A stretch of 64,000 nucleotides of DNA, from assembly GCF_902459465.1 (NCBI RefSeq), contig NC_047078.1, positions 5,046,333-5,110,332 on the forward strand, read 5' to 3'. Of the stretch, positions 35,419 to 47,929 are shown piece after piece. The notes beneath the pieces were generated by a model, which saw nothing but the letters and a program-made list of their open reading frames with translations, was not told where the DNA came from and did not search any database. The translations under genes were made by a program, and so were the position numbers. Position 1 is the first letter of the stretch. Each line of letters begins with the position of its first letter. The stretch is from Asterias rubens. Lineage: Eukaryota > Echinodermata > Asteroidea > Forcipulatida > Asteriidae.

Positions 35419-36740
35419 GACCGGCTTAAATAAAGGATCCTGCGGGACACAATCTTCGCTGTTCCAGACTTTTATTTACATCTGAATTGAAGACGGAGAA
35501 AATAATGTGATGTTAAGTCACCGACGTCAAAGGAAAGAGTCTAATTAAATAAACATAGTTTAAATAGAACATTAAGAATAAAACTTACAGGTCACAAATA
35601 CTATTTACAATTAATTAGGAAATCATTAAAAGACGCGAGAGTGTTGCTGTTTTCTAGCCTAGAAATTATGTATTTTAGAATAAACAAATCAATGAAATAA
35701 TCCGTGAACTTGGGTAAAGACTATCTATAATAAACGATTTGCCAAAGATTGGAAATGGATGGCAAACAGAAAAGCATAAATAACGGCAAACTAAATAATA
35801 TAATTAAAGTTCCCGCCAAAAGTTTAATGTCGTCCGCCATCTTGGAATTGTACCAAAATTAGAGGATAACTCCGCAAAATCAGCAATATTTACATCATTA
35901 AATCGGAAAACAAGTACGGCATTACTTTAGATCTCTAGTAATGCAGAACTAGAAACAAAATCTAAGAGAGGAGACTTGAGGAAATTCAAATCAAAAAGAA
36001 ATATATCTATAACGGGAGTTTCCTTTCCCGACCAAACACTAAGTAAATTAACTCTAGAAAACCGTTCTCTTGTCAAAAAGAAACATGTCATAAAATAGGC
36101 TAAACTCTACGAATAATTTATACAAGAGGAATTTATATGAAATCTAGGGGAGAATGGATGGAAAATAGAATGGTAATTACCTGGATTGAAGACGGAGAAA
36201 ATAATGTGGTGTTAAGTCTCCGACGTCAAAGGAAAGAGTGGCCCTCTGACGTCTTGCGGCCGATGAGGGCGCGCTAACCGGTGTATTTAAAAAGGTGAGT
36301 ATGAATAAGTGCAAAGTACCCGAATGTGAATTATTCTACTTGTCACATTTATAAAGTTTGGATTCATGCGAACATAAATTCCAGAAGATGTTCATGCGGA
36401 AATTTTGACCCTCAAGGCAAATAAAAGTACCACGTGACACACAAAACTGCCATTTGCTAGTTTAAGTCTCGCCTTAAGACTCATCTCTTTAAAGTCATTG
36501 GACACCTTCTGAAGAGAACAAACATTAAAAGTTTACAGATTTACAAATAAGTTTCAGGGTTTACAGAAGGTAATGGTGAAAGACTTCCCTTGAAATATTA
36601 TTTAATGAAATGCTTTACTTTTAGAGAAAACATTAACACAATTATCAATTCTCGTTATAGAGAATAACGGAAACAATTGGGTGGATTTTCCCTTTATTTT
36701 CTCCCGTCTCCGATGACCGATTGAGCTTAAGTTATCAGTT
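35280..36740 (-). mobile_element. MITE family 2, inverted copy interrupted by ~0.95 kb
   Basis: Segments 36,740-36,330 and 35,370-35,280 together match 11,640-12,180 in reverse. They are separated by an insert at 35,371-36,310, which begins with about 45 T and carries a 56-bp direct repeat (TTGAAGACGGAGAAAATAAT at 35,485 and 36,185). Confidence 0.7.
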
Positions 36741-36830
36741 GTGCTATTACTATTGAAAACTGTTGCAACAAGAAAAAGAAAACCAATCGTTAATGTTTGC
36801 GCTGACCTGAAGATTTTGCAAATCTTTCAT
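36735..36830 (-). repeat. Fragment of dispersed repeat B, inverted
   Basis: The reverse complement contains CTTCAGGTCAGCGCAAAC and TTGTTGCAACAGTTTTCAAT, matching 10,500-10,570. A C14 run follows directly. Confidence 0.6.
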
Positions 36831-37224
36831 GAATTATTGTTCTTTCAGCTGCAGGACAGGATCCCCCCCCCCCCCCACAAAAAAGGAAAAAAAACAGTAA
36901 TACAAAACAAAATCAAGAACCTGCCGTAAAATCGTAAATAACCCGACGTGTTTTCCAAAAGTATATTCTTTTGCCATGATCTTGCCATAAATGTTTTTAA
37001 AAATCACACCAAGTTCTACAGGAAATAATGTGTTTTCTGCGGTAATTGTATGTAAACATTTGAACTTTCCCTATTTTGTGTAACAATACTGAAAAATTTT
37101 GTTGGTGACATAATCAATTAAGTATTAGTGTTGTCTCCGGGGGCTTTATAAACATCGGTTTATCATTTTAGGGAAAATAAATTTAGGTGTTTTCACTGAA
37201 CTACTTGGGGGCCCAGGGGTGGAT

Positions 37225-37325
37225 TTCACAAAGGTAGTCCTAACTTAGGACTAGTCCTAGGCAATGCTAAGAGATAGGACCAATCCTAAGTTAGGACCAG
37301 TAACTCATCCTAACTCAGGGTGCAC
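37225..37325. mobile_element. Palindromic MITE of the TCCTAACTTAGGA type
   Basis: GTAGTCCTAACTTAGGACTAG is followed by CAATCCTAAGTTAGGACCAG. It is related to 6,640-6,760. Confidence 0.6.
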
Positions 37326-37555
37326 TGGAGAAGCCCGATTGAGGATTAATGGTTTTGAGTTGCCAGAGAAGATAAAAAGTAGCCAGCATGCTTAAACAAT
37401 TCTATTGAACACATTTGAGTTCAGTTTAATGGGCTTAAAAAAACAAATTGCAAGTTGGTCGCCTGATTTGACTTTTTTTTAAAGTCCAATGAGCGTGCGT
37501 TTTGGGGGTTGTTTTTTGCAGTTGTTGTTCTCGTTGCTAACACAACAACACAAGT

Positions 37556-38420
37556 TCTTCAATCAAGGGGTCTACTTTGGACAAACAAAACTGGGAATGA
37601 ACAATTGGGACTGGGAAGCACGCGGGAATTTTACATAATTGTGTTTGCGTGAATGTTTCACATAAGTAGTTTGTGAGGGTCAAAAGCCATATTTAGTGGT
37701 ATTTTGTGGACGGCCTGAAGTGTTGAGACTTGATCGGTTGCCAGTTTGTGTTTTGAGTATGTAGAGCGCTCAAAACTGTGTTCTGGGCTCGGCGCCAGTT
37801 TTGTGGCGTCGGCCCGACCGCTATGGCTAACAATCAACAAAACTTCACAATATTTTGCTCTAAAGGTGTATTTTGAAAAGTGAGTACAAACGTCTTTGTC
37901 TTTTATACCGGTTAATAATTGTGAAGGGAATTACTAAATAGTAAAATAAATTAAGAGGTTGGTCTGCATTAAGTTTTTGGGAAGAAGTTCTGACGGGGAA
38001 TGTGGAGATCTGACGGAGAAATGACAGTTCACGATGCACTGTTAGCCGCTTATGGCTGTTCGTAGACTTACCGGGGACCGGTAAGGGGAGGACAAGTAGG
38101 CCCTACCCTTGACATAAGTTCACAATTCGAGCTATGATCTTGCCCTTAAATGATAATTTTTGTCAAGTTCTACCTGGTGACGAACAAATTTATAAATGTA
38201 AAACGTTTTTGTTCTCGTTTACAGATGGTTATTTGTTAAAAACAACTTCCATGATCCTGGTTCAGACAACTACCTTAAATTTTGACAAAGGTCCTAATCA
38301 ACACCTGACGTCAATTGCATAAAATTACCTTAGTGGGATAACAATATGAGCGTTATTTTTAAAATCAGTTTGTTTAAACTTAGGAGAAAAAAAACACTCA
38401 AAATTTCTCAAGCCGCTTAC
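37556..38420 (-). repeat. Dispersed repeat D, inverted copy
   Basis: This is the collinear reverse complement of 22,930-23,880, including GGGGTCTACTTTGG, GGCGTCGGCCCGACCG, GGAAGAAGTTCTGACGGGG and GGGGACCGGTAAG. Confidence 0.75.
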
Positions 38421-38630
38421 TTATTTCCGACTTTAAAATAAAAATGATATATTAATGTTCCATTTTGTATGGTCCTAAATTTGCCATTAAAAGCTGGCAA
38501 CAAAAATATTGCACTACATGTACTCATTTCAAGTCATTGCATTAAATTATTGAAAAGAAACGTAATAGTTTATTTCGCAAGACGGGGTTTGTATTGTATT
38601 CCAGGTTCAGACGTGTCTTATTTCAAGGGT

Positions 38631-39130
38631 AAAGGCAGTGGACATTATTGGTAATTGCTCAAAACATATATTATCATAACACCTTACTTGGTAACGATCA
38701 GTTATGGGTGCTAAGTATAAAACATTGTGAGAAACGGCTCCGAAGAAGTTATTCTATACGAATTTGATTTCGAGACCTCGCTTAGATTTTGAGGTCTCGA
38801 AATCAAGCATCTGAAAGCACACAACTTCGGGTGTTTTTACTGTCATTATTATCTCGCAACTTCGACGACCAATTTTTTAGTTCAAATCTTTACAGGTTTG
38901 CTATTTTGTGCATGTTGAGATACACAAAGTGAGATAAATACTTCGAACTATTTATATGGCCAACTCGATGTCAAATAATTGTCTTTTTCACTTGGTGTAT
39001 CTCAACATAATATGCACACACAACTGTGAAAATTTGAATCCAAATGGTCGTCGAAGTTGCTAAATAATAATCGAAGAAAAAAACACCCTTGTCGCACAAG
39101 TTGTGTGCTTTCAGATGCTTGATTTCTTAC
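38631..39130. mobile_element. Two truncated MITE family 1 copies, head to head
   Basis: A plus-strand copy (38,631 to about 38,935, AAAGGCAGTGGACATTATTGG) meets an inverted partial copy (about 38,975-39,130, TTCACTTGGTGTATCTCAAC to GATGCTTGATTTC), so the central hairpin halves face each other. Confidence 0.7.
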
Positions 39131-39691
39131 AAGACGTCAAATAACAGATTGTAACTGTGCCAAACATCTTTCGTATTTCAATTCATTTTGATTCGTGTTT
39201 GGGAAGTCCTGTAAGGTCTTGTGCTTTTCATAACTGTCTTGATTTTTACTAGTTGTTAGCTTTTTAATCACTATCTAATTCTTGTATTATGCGCTCGAAC
39301 ATGTAAATTAAGACGCAGTATAAACTCAATTTATTTATCACATTTTAGCTCCCATTTAACAGTCGAGGTATCTTCATTACACCATTTGTTTCAGTTTGAC
39401 ATCGTCACTGAAAATACTTCAACGATTTGCCCAAGAGCATTGCTGTATGTTGTCGTGCTTATTGGTCCCTTTTAAGGTTAACATTCTATTCAAATCGCAT
39501 TCAAATCGAACTAACTCATGCAGCATAATTCTGCCAACCACTGTGTACGCCATACATTACTGTATAAAAGGTTTGTGCTTGAACTCTGTGTGACCGTTAG
39601 ACTTGACCAAGTCCCAATCCCGTGCCGTCCCCGAAAACTATGCTATTGTTTTGTAAAGCGCTGGACCACTGTAGCTATATTTTGAACGCAC

Positions 39692-39817
39692 GGGCCCCGA
39701 TAACGAGAACGATAAAAATGCACGCCCTCGATTGGTTGAATGAGCGTGGGCGTATTCTGTGTGGAGCATTTCAACCAACAGAGGCGTGCATTTTTACCGT
39801 TCTCGTTATCGGGGCCT
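39692..39817. mobile_element. 126-bp MITE with ~48-bp inverted arms
   Basis: GGGCCCCGATAACGAGAACG ... CCTCGATTGGTTGAA is mirrored by TTCAACCAACAGAGG ... CGTTCTCGTTATCGGGGCCT. The arms are nearly identical and the spacer is only about 30 bases. Confidence 0.85.
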
Positions 39818-39879
39818 GGTGTGACCGGGCCTTTTAGAGAACCTTTTTTTGTTTGGGGGGGGGGGGGGGGGGAGGCACA

Positions 39880-40020
39880 TGTTCACTGTTTCGGTTCAAA
39901 GATCGCATGGCTCAGAGATCAGGAATACTTATTAAGATAAAGTAGGTTGCATGCTGCAAGTTGCATTAAACATTATCAAGTGGGTCTGTCGAACCATTAC
40001 AATTTACACATACAGTCATG
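39880..40020. repeat. Dispersed repeat E, copy 3
   Basis: CACTGTTTCGGTTCAAAGATC ... GCAAGTTGCATTAAACATTATCAAGTGGGTCTGTCGAACC matches 22,155-22,270. Confidence 0.55.
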
Positions 40021-40689
40021 CACTATTAAAGACTACTTTGGTGTTGTCAAAGACATGTTCAGATTCAGCTGGGAAAAGTCGGAGGCTTGGTGTCATCGTA
40101 AGAATTTCCAACTTTTTGTTGATGAAAATGAATGTGCCCGTCTTGTTTGCAAAACATAAAGTAAGGACCCTTATTGAAAACGGTGACGATATTTTAAAGT
40201 AATAACGATAAAGAAACTCGCATACGAGAGAAAAGGTAATGTTTATTTGTATTCACAAAGTGAAATGTTTGTTCTAGAACATGACATCGTTTGTTTTGTT
40301 TTCGTTTTGCATTCCGGAGGCAAGGCTTGTGTCAACTGTTAATTTAATCATTGGTGTTTCAAATTGAGAACCATTCATGTGAAAAAGAAGAACCACTGTG
40401 TGTCAGCAACCATTGAAATACCACCAACCATTTACATTTGTTTGGATTCGAGTTTAGAGTATTAAATCCTTTACTGCGGGAAATCGGTATGTAAAACGAA
40501 CAGTAGGCCTGTTTGATAACTGTAATGTAAAACTTAATGCTGGCAAATCAATTCTGCCAATCATCTTAATTTTTTTTATTTTTTTTATATGACACTCTTT
40601 TGTATAAATGATCAAGGTATTTTGTATTTTTACGGTTGTAATTTTTTACTGTTGTTTGGTCATTGGCCAAGGGTGTAAATCTATTCACT

Positions 40690-40805
40690 TATTGGTATAA
40701 AAAGTTGCGATATGTTGAGAACTTTGAATCCCTGTCGAGTTTGCACGATAACTACAAAGTCTTAAACGTTCTTGTGACACGTTAACATGAGGAAGCACTA
40801 TGTAG
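40690..40805. repeat. Dispersed repeat, partner of 8,858-8,975
   Basis: The block begins TATAAAAAGTTGCGATATG and ends TTGTGACACGTTAACATG. Confidence 0.5.
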
Positions 40806-40909
40806 CGCAACTGACGTGCGAAACAAGAGATGTTAAATAGAATCGTGACGATTAATTGATTTCTCAAACTAATGTACGTGCTAACATTAACAAACATCGG
40901 TGTATTTGT

Positions 40910-41374
40910 AAAAAACAGAATTAATATTATTTATCCCCGTTGCAAATGTTTTTATGTGTTGTTTTATGCCCTTCCTTGTCTTATTTTTGTCTGGCTTTTC
41001 TGGGATTTTGTAGACATACACCTTTTAAATGTTTAACTCCGGCTGATGCTTTTCTGTGGGCATCCAACTGTTGTTTAAGTTAAGTTTTTAATAAACATGT
41101 AGTTTTATTGTGTGTGGGGGTGTACTTGTAAATGTTTTGCCGAATACATATTAATATCAGTATTAGTGCTTAAATGGTTTGAGTTCTTGTCATAGCTCAA
41201 ATCAACCCCCCCCCACCCCCAAAAATGTAATGATTAAAAAACCTATTCACACAAATTATGTTAAGTCATTGCAGCGATTTGAAAGGAAGTTACAAATTGC
41301 TGAAAATTTAACTGCTTGTGTCAGCCAAGGAAAAACACAAGTAGGTGAAATACAGTTCAGAACTGATCCATCTT
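40910..41374. other. No gene recognised
   Basis: AT-rich, with a C-rich tract near 41,205. Nothing could be assigned. Confidence 0.35.
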
Positions 41375-41742
41375 AAAGGCAGTGGACACAATTGGTAATT
41401 ACTCACAATTATTAGCGTAAAACCTTACTTGGTGACGAGTAATGGGTAGAGATTGATGGTATAAAACATTGTGAGGAACGGCTCCCTCTGGAGTGACATA
41501 GTTTTCGAGAAAGAAGTAATTGTCAACGAATTTTGATTTCGAGACCTCAGACTTAGAATTTGAGGCCTCGAAATCAACCATCTAAAAGCACACAACGGTG
41601 TGTAACAATGGTGTTTTTCTCTCATACTTATCACGCAACTTCGACGACCGATTGAGCTCAAATTTTTACAGGTTTGTTATGTTGTGCATATGTTGAGATA
41701 CACTAGTCTTTTACATCTACCAATAGTGTTCAGTGTGTTTAA
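41375..41742 (+). mobile_element. MITE family 1 copy
   Basis: AAAGGCAGTGGACACAATTGG start, GATTTCGAGACCTCAG / GAGGCCTCGAAATC central hairpin, and a degraded right end (GTGTTCAGTGTGTTTAAG). Confidence 0.8.
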
Positions 41743-42056
41743 GATATATATGTATGTTCGTTAGAAAATCATAGTACGGCAAAGTGTTGATGCCAGGAAT
41801 TTATGTATAGGCGTAGGTTGTACGCAACCACCCATCCAAATAATGGGCCAAGTCACAACGTTTCATTTCCTTTTTTTTTACCAGAGTGTGGAGGCTATTC
41901 AACTTCGACCTAAAGATTCACGGTTTCGGCCTTTAGGTAAGTTATATCAGTCCACAGTGCTTTTTTTAACAAATCCCTCTTGCCTTAGTATCAAGAAAAA
42001 AATCACCTACTCCTAATAGTTTTCCTAAGTAAAAATTATTTGCTTTATCTTTGAAT

Positions 42057-42392
42057 AAAGGTATACTGAACACGTATGGTAATTGTCCATGATCAGTATC
42101 TCACTCGGTGTATCCCAACATAATTTTATGCATAAATTAACAAATCTGTGAAAAGTTGAGCTCAACTGGTCATTGAAGTTGCACGGATGAAAAAGACACC
42201 CTTGTTGGACAGCAAAAGTGTGCTTTCAGAAAGGGATAAAAAGCCCTCTGGCCAGAATTGTTTTAATTATTATAGTGAGAAAAAGCCTCCTCAACTACGT
42301 TACTTCCAACGGAGCCGTTTCTCACAATGTGTTATGCTATCAACAGCTCTCCGTTGCCCGTTACCATGTAAGGTTTTGTGCTAACAATAACT
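42057..42392 (-). mobile_element. MITE family 1 copy, diverged
   Basis: AAAGGTATACTGAACACG start, CTCAACTGGTCATTGAAGTTGC and GGAGCCGTTTCTCACAATG landmarks. The central hairpin has lost its GAGACCTC stem. Confidence 0.65.
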
Positions 42393-42396
42393 GTTT

Positions 42397-42600
42397 GTCA
42401 TACTGACAAGGTACCTGTCCCGTATGACAAGATTATGTTCACAGCGCCCTCTTTGTTTTTCGACAATCCGCAATTCTGGTCTCAGTGACAAGAACCCATC
42501 TTGCCAATGGAAACGACAAGATACATTTGTCATACTGATAAGATACCTGTCCCAGTATGACAAGATTATGTTCACAGCGAGCGCCCTCTTTGTTTTTCGC
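42397..42600. repeat. Two direct copies of a ~66-bp block, 133 bases apart
   Basis: GTCATACTGACAAGGTACCTGTCCC ... CAGCGCCCTCTTTGTTTTTCG recurs as GTCATACTGATAAGATACC ... GCGCCCTCTTTGTTTTTCG. Confidence 0.8.
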
Positions 42601-43195
42601 CCATCCGTGTTTGCGCAATCTCTGCTCTGGTCCGATCGAGGGGGACATTAATCCAAACAAAAACACGATTGTTTTCGTCACTTACGAACATCGTCTCTAT
42701 TTTGTAATATTTCACTTAAACAAACTTCACAAAAGATAATTAAATAGTTTTTCTTTGAGTTTTGTTTTGTTTTAGACTAACAACAATTATTTTCTTTCTG
42801 TAAAGTTACGCTTAAACGTTGCTGTTTGTAAGCCAAAAAAAGTGAGAAAGGGTCAAATCCTAAATTTGTCTGTGGGCAAGCTCATTCTTGCATTGGTAGA
42901 ACCCATAACTGCAACTGGTCGTGATGGTTGGTTGCGTGCAATGGAAAACCACGGTGAAATTCGCATTCCACTTTAATTTGTGCCCGCTTTTCCGTAACCG
43001 CTACTTTACAAGTAGAACTGACCCAGAATTCTGTGAGAAGTTTCAAAGTTGAAGGCAAGGACCACATACACAGCAGTGAGAAATATATGGTAAACCAATC
43101 AGTGACTTCGAATTAAACAATCGGCTCCGGGGACCGAAAAACGAAGTCACCGATTGGCCAACAGATGCGCGCTTCAAAAAAACTTTATGCATTGA
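42601..43195. other. No gene recognised
   Basis: Unassigned. An imperfect inverted pair flanks 43,100-43,160 (AATCAGTGACTTCG against CGAAGTCACCGATTGG). Confidence 0.35.
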
Positions 43196-43536
43196 CATTC
43201 TTTCTACTATTGACACAGTAAAGTTTCTAAAAAAGGTAACATTTTGTGATTGATGACAGATGATCATTAACCAGTTGTACTAGTGAATTATTTGAGCAGA
43301 CGCATCGTCGTGTACGATATTCTTTCTTACTATTGGCACAGTAAAGTTTCTGAAAAGGTAACATTTTGTGCATTGATGACAGATGATCATTGCCCAGTTG
43401 AACTAGTGAATAATATTTGAGCAGACGCATCGTCGTGTGTGATATTCTTTCTATTGACACATAACAGTAAAGTTTCTGAAAAAAGGGTAACAATTTGATT
43501 GAAGATCATTACCCAGTTGTAGTGAATTATTTGAGC
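43196..43536. repeat. ~122-bp tandem repeat, 3 copies
   Basis: ATTCTTTCTACTATTGACAC recurs near 43,197, 43,318 and 43,443, each followed by AGTAAAGTTTCT, GATGATCATT and GAGCAGACGCATCGTCGTG. It lies just upstream of the gene that begins at 43,855. Confidence 0.85.
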
Positions 43537-43854
43537 TAAAATGCAATACATTCGAGGCAGACTTGTAATTTTATAAGCCGTTTTTCCCTTGCATACGTTA
43601 GTTGTACAAAACGCACGGTAGACTGTATTACAGCCGCCATACGCACATCGTGTACACTGCACGTAGGCTATATAGGCATGCATGTACTGTACTGTATATT
43701 GTGTAGGTAATAGCTGTCGTAAGCAATGTGATACTTTTTAGTTGTACATGTATAACATTCACGCGCGCATGCTGCTGCTGCCTGCGTTATAGTATAGAGC
43801 AACAGCCCTCCCCTGCGTATAAACAACAAAGGTTGTGTTTTTGCCTGCGCCATT

Positions 43855-44972
43855 ATGGAAGACCAGAACAATGTGTTTATTTGCGTTTATTGTGATTATG
43901 AAACCCATCAATTCAGGAGACTATTCAACCATTATAGGTTTGTACACGAAATTGAAAATGCCATTTTTAGAATAAATGCCATTTTTAGATATAAATGGAT
44001 GTCACAGAAATCTCTCTTCAGTAAGATGTTTTGTCAACCACATCAGAGTACTTCACAAAGACTTTTACCGCATACATTACGTGAATGCAGTTGAAAATGT
44101 TGGTAATGATGCCAATGAGCTTGTGGTAAATCATGGCATCATGGGAGGAGCACCTGAGCAGCATGTAGGCTTACAAGATCAAGGTGATGTGGATATGCAA
44201 GATGTACAAAACGTAGGCCTTCCTATGCAAATAGATCTTAAGCCAAAGGTTGTACTATTTCTTCTGAAACTAAGAGAGTTACATAAAGTACCGGGGTCTG
44301 TTTGTAGTTTTGTTGCGTCAGAGATTGTAAATATTTTGCAGATGTCTAAAACAAAGATGCATTCTCAGTTGGATGCAGCTCTTCTTGAAGATGATGTCAA
44401 TCGAGATGAGATTGCGACTGCCTTGGCTGTTATTAAGTCAACAGAATTAGAAGACATTTTTCACAGTTTCGAAGATAACAGAAAACTGAGTAGTTATGTT
44501 CAGTCCGAGTTTCCCTTTGTTGAACCAATCGAATTTGTACTTGGTGCAGATGTTGGGGGTAAATGTGAATTTTATATACCCATTTTGGAAACATTGAAGT
44601 TACTCTTGCAAAATGAAGATGTATTAGCAGAGGTTGTGCAGAGTCACAAGTCTGAGGATGGTAAATTAAAAGACTTTTGTGATGGTACTATCTTCAGAGA
44701 AAATGAATTGTTCGCCTTTGACTCTTCAAGTTTACAGGTTGTGTTATATTATGATGTCTTTAACATTGTAAATCCACCTGGAAATAAGGTCAAGAATTAC
44801 AAATTTGCAGCATTTTATTTTTGTGCTTGGTAACTTTTCACCACAATACAGGTCTAGGTCGCATGTGTACAAATCAAAACACTGAAAAAAGTATGGATTT
44901 AAGAAAGTACTCGAGCCATTGCTTCTTGATCTTGCAGTGTTAGAAGAGGAAGATGTTTGTGTGAATAAGAAT
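43855..44972 (+). pseudogene. Decayed gene, 5' part: zinc finger and conserved domain
   Basis: ATG at 43,855. An N-terminal C2H2-type finger, CVYCDYETHQFRRLFNHYRFVH, is clear. A frameshift near 43,985, beside an 18-bp in-frame duplication (ATGCCATTTTTAGA twice), leads into a second frame with GCHRNLSSVRCFVNHIRVLH, probably a second finger missing its first cysteine. The long frame then runs to an extra T near 44,817 that shifts it. Coding similarity (GNFSPQYRSR, KKVLEPLLLDLAVLEEED) continues past a TGA to the transposon insertion. Confidence 0.6.
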
Positions 44973-44989
44973 CCAAGTGGGCAAAATAC

Positions 44990-45365
44990 GTTGAAATAAC
45001 GTTGAAACAACGTCATACCCCGACGTTAAAGTAACGTTGAATATTAGTTGGATTTGCAAATCGTTTTAACGTTGAAATGCCGACGTAGAAACAACGTGGG
45101 AATATTAACTCTGCTTCAATGTCGGCATTTGTACGTTGTTTCAACGTTAAGTTTCTATGTTGAAACAACGTTGAATAATGGTTGGATTTGCAAATCGTTT
45201 TAACGTTGACATGCCGACGTAAAAACAACGTTAAAATCACCATGTTGTTTCAACGTCAGGTTTAGACGCTGAAACAACGTTCAATAATAGTTGGATTTGC
45301 AAATCGTTATAACGTTGAAATGCCGACGTAGAACCAACGTTGCAATCACCATGTAGAAACAATGG
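44990..45365. repeat. Left-arm array of the 4-kb element (AACGTTG units)
   Basis: TTGGATTTGCAAATCGTT recurs at 45,048, 45,182 and 45,291, interleaved with palindromic GTTGAAACAACGTT and ATGCCGACGTAGAAACAACG. Confidence 0.8.
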
Positions 45366-45809
45366 CTTTTTAATTCCCTAGTTAGTTATTTACACGTACT
45401 TTAATATTTATACTAACTCTATACATGACTACAACCTATCAAGGTCTATACATCTATTCACACTGTATGTCTTGTATATATGTAGACCAAGATCCCTAAA
45501 TTTTCTAGTCGTGGTTTTACTCCGTTTTTAGCTAAAAACTGCTTAATTATTAATTCAAATGTTTAAACTACAAATTTTTGCTTGGACTTTTGTTGTTCGT
45601 GTTTTTTAACATTCGAATTAAACACAAAAGTTCAGAAACTTTCCTCGGATAACTTAACTACACCAAAGTGTTTTATTATCAAAAATACACTTCTAGGCCA
45701 CGTGACCCCCAATTTGCATATCATGTCAATGTTAAATCAACGTTGGATCAATGTTGGATCAACAATAGTGTGATCGATTGGTATAACACTGAAGTTTTCG
45801 CATCTTGGT

Positions 45810-46905
45810 TATAATAATAATAATAATAAGACATTTGTAAAGCGCCTAATGCAAAAACAATAAATAATTAGAGAAAGATACAAGATACAAATAGGCAAAT
45901 TACAAAAAAGAAGCTTGAAACAAACGAGCTTTCAACAAGGACTTAAAACGTTGTAAAGTATTAGCTTGGTGAATATGCACAGGAAGACTATTCCAAAGAA
46001 ACGGTGCGGCGTAGGAAAAGATCTGTGGCCATAAAAAATGGAAGAAGCTCTATAGCAGAAAGCAATGACTGTTGAGATGATCGTTAAGTCCGAGTAGGGG
46101 AATAATGATGAACAAGTTCAGATAAATAAGCAGGAGATTGACATGTTTGAGCCTTTAAAGTTAACAGAAGAATTTTGTAAACTGTTCGAGACTTAACTGG
46201 GAGCCAATGCAATTGCATTAGTACAGGTGTAATATGGTGAGAACGAGGCAGACAAGAAACGAGGCGAGCAGCAGTGTTTTGTGCACGTTGAATTTTAGCA
46301 AGATCTTTATCGGGGAGTCCATACAGAAGTGAATTGGTGACGAAGGCATGAACAAGACGAAGAGTAATTGCTTCATCCAGGTAGGATGCACAATGATGAA
46401 TCCATAATAACACCGAGGTTACGGGCAAATTCAGATGGTTCAATGACAGACTGGGCAATTTGTATTGTTGGCGGCGAAATCTTTTTGGCGAAACGAGATC
46501 TCAAAAAATTAATCTCAGTTTTTGAGTCATTCAAAGCAAGTTTATTTGACAACGCCCAAGATTTGACATCTTGAATGCACACTTCAACTTTTGCAATGGC
46601 AGAAGCGCGATCAGCTGGATCAAATTAATGTAATGTAAAGTTGTGTGTCGTCAGCGTAAGCAACACTAGAAATACCATGAGCAGCAATGAGGTCTTGCAA
46701 GGGTGCACTGAACAATATAAATTCAAGTAGCCCAGCTACAGAACCTTGTGGAACACCACACCAGAGATGATGGCGATCTGATTTAACACTGTTGATGAGA
46801 ACATGCTGGGTTCTGTTGTTCAGATAAGAAGAGAACCAGTTAAGGGCAGTTCCAGTAATTCCATAGCGTGAAGCAAAAAAAAAAACGTCAACGTCAACCT
46901 TCAAA
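45810..46905 (-). mobile_element. LINE remnant of the CR1/L2-like type, 5'-truncated
   Basis: The minus strand encodes reverse-transcriptase pieces in order: GITGTALNWFSSYLNNRTQ, WCGVPQGSV, VAYADDTQLY (catalytic YADD), then LNDSKTE, AKIQRAQNTAARLV, LHWLPVKSRTVYKILLL and APFLWNSLP. Frameshifts separate the pieces. The 3' tail ends in GCGCTTTACAAATG followed by (TTA)n, typical of this LINE group. It lies inside the 4-kb TIR element. Confidence 0.85.
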
Positions 46906-47239
46906 CCTGTTTTACAATATTAACAAGCAAACTATTCTGTAACTATTTTATTAGGACAGTTATATTTTATGAATTGCCGCTTCAACATAGTTCAACATAA
47001 GTTGCCCACGGCAGCTCGCCGATAATGTAACCCAATAAAAAAAATCAATGGTAGCTATAGTTTATAGCTTAAATGCTGCCAACATTGTGTCAGCACTATA
47101 ATAACCGGCGTTGGCCACATAAGTCCATTGTGGTAAATGTCGAGACAGAGCCATCATTGGTCCCACATTAATAATATTAAGAATAACAGGTATTTAGAAA
47201 TGCTCCCCATAGAAAACTATATCACATCGCTTACAGCAA

Positions 47240-47700
47240 CTTAAATGCACAATCTTAGCGGAAAAGCTACATACACAATGTTCGAAAAAATAAGAAAAAG
47301 AGAAAAGCTTAAACAGGGAAGAGATGTGTTTTCAGAAGTTTTTGAAATTGGTCTGTGGACTTGTCTTAACTTCCATGCTGTGGATGCAGTTACAGTGAAT
47401 GTGCGATCGCCAGATTGCTTCGGGTCCTAGGAATGGTAAGCAAAAATGGGTCTCGAGAAGAGCGAAGATTATGGCGAGATGGGGTTGTGAAATGTAAAGC
47501 AACCCTTGATGTATAATGGCGTCATGTCATGGAAGGCTTTAAAAACAAACAAAAGTACTTTGAAGAGAATTCTTTCTTTTATACGGGAAGCCAGTGGAGA
47601 CATTGGAAAGCAACACATCATGCTTTCCGCTATTGCTTATTAATCCATGTACAGGAAAGCATTGATTGTGACATGACCTCATCAGATAATGCACATTTCG
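47240..47700. repeat. Repeat debris in the core of the 4-kb element
   Basis: CAGGGAAGAGATGTGTTTTCAG ... GAATGTGCGATCGCCAGATTG ... GGAAGCCAGTGGAGACATTGG resembles a widely dispersed animal repeat I recognise only as a pattern. No protein is assigned. Confidence 0.4.
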
Positions 47701-47929
47701 CCGGCCTTATCCCGAAATCTCTGCCAGCAAGTTGTCTATTAATTTTATTCAGAACACACAAATTGTGTCACATATTTTGGTGAGTGCACGAACCCTTCCC
47801 GCTGAGACATAAATTTTCCACAAAAGATAACATGTTGATGGCACAATGATTGCAAAATAAACATGGCAATTTCTTAAACTGCCCGTTGGAAGAATAAGCA
47901 TTGATTTTAGTTGGTTATTTTGCAATGCA

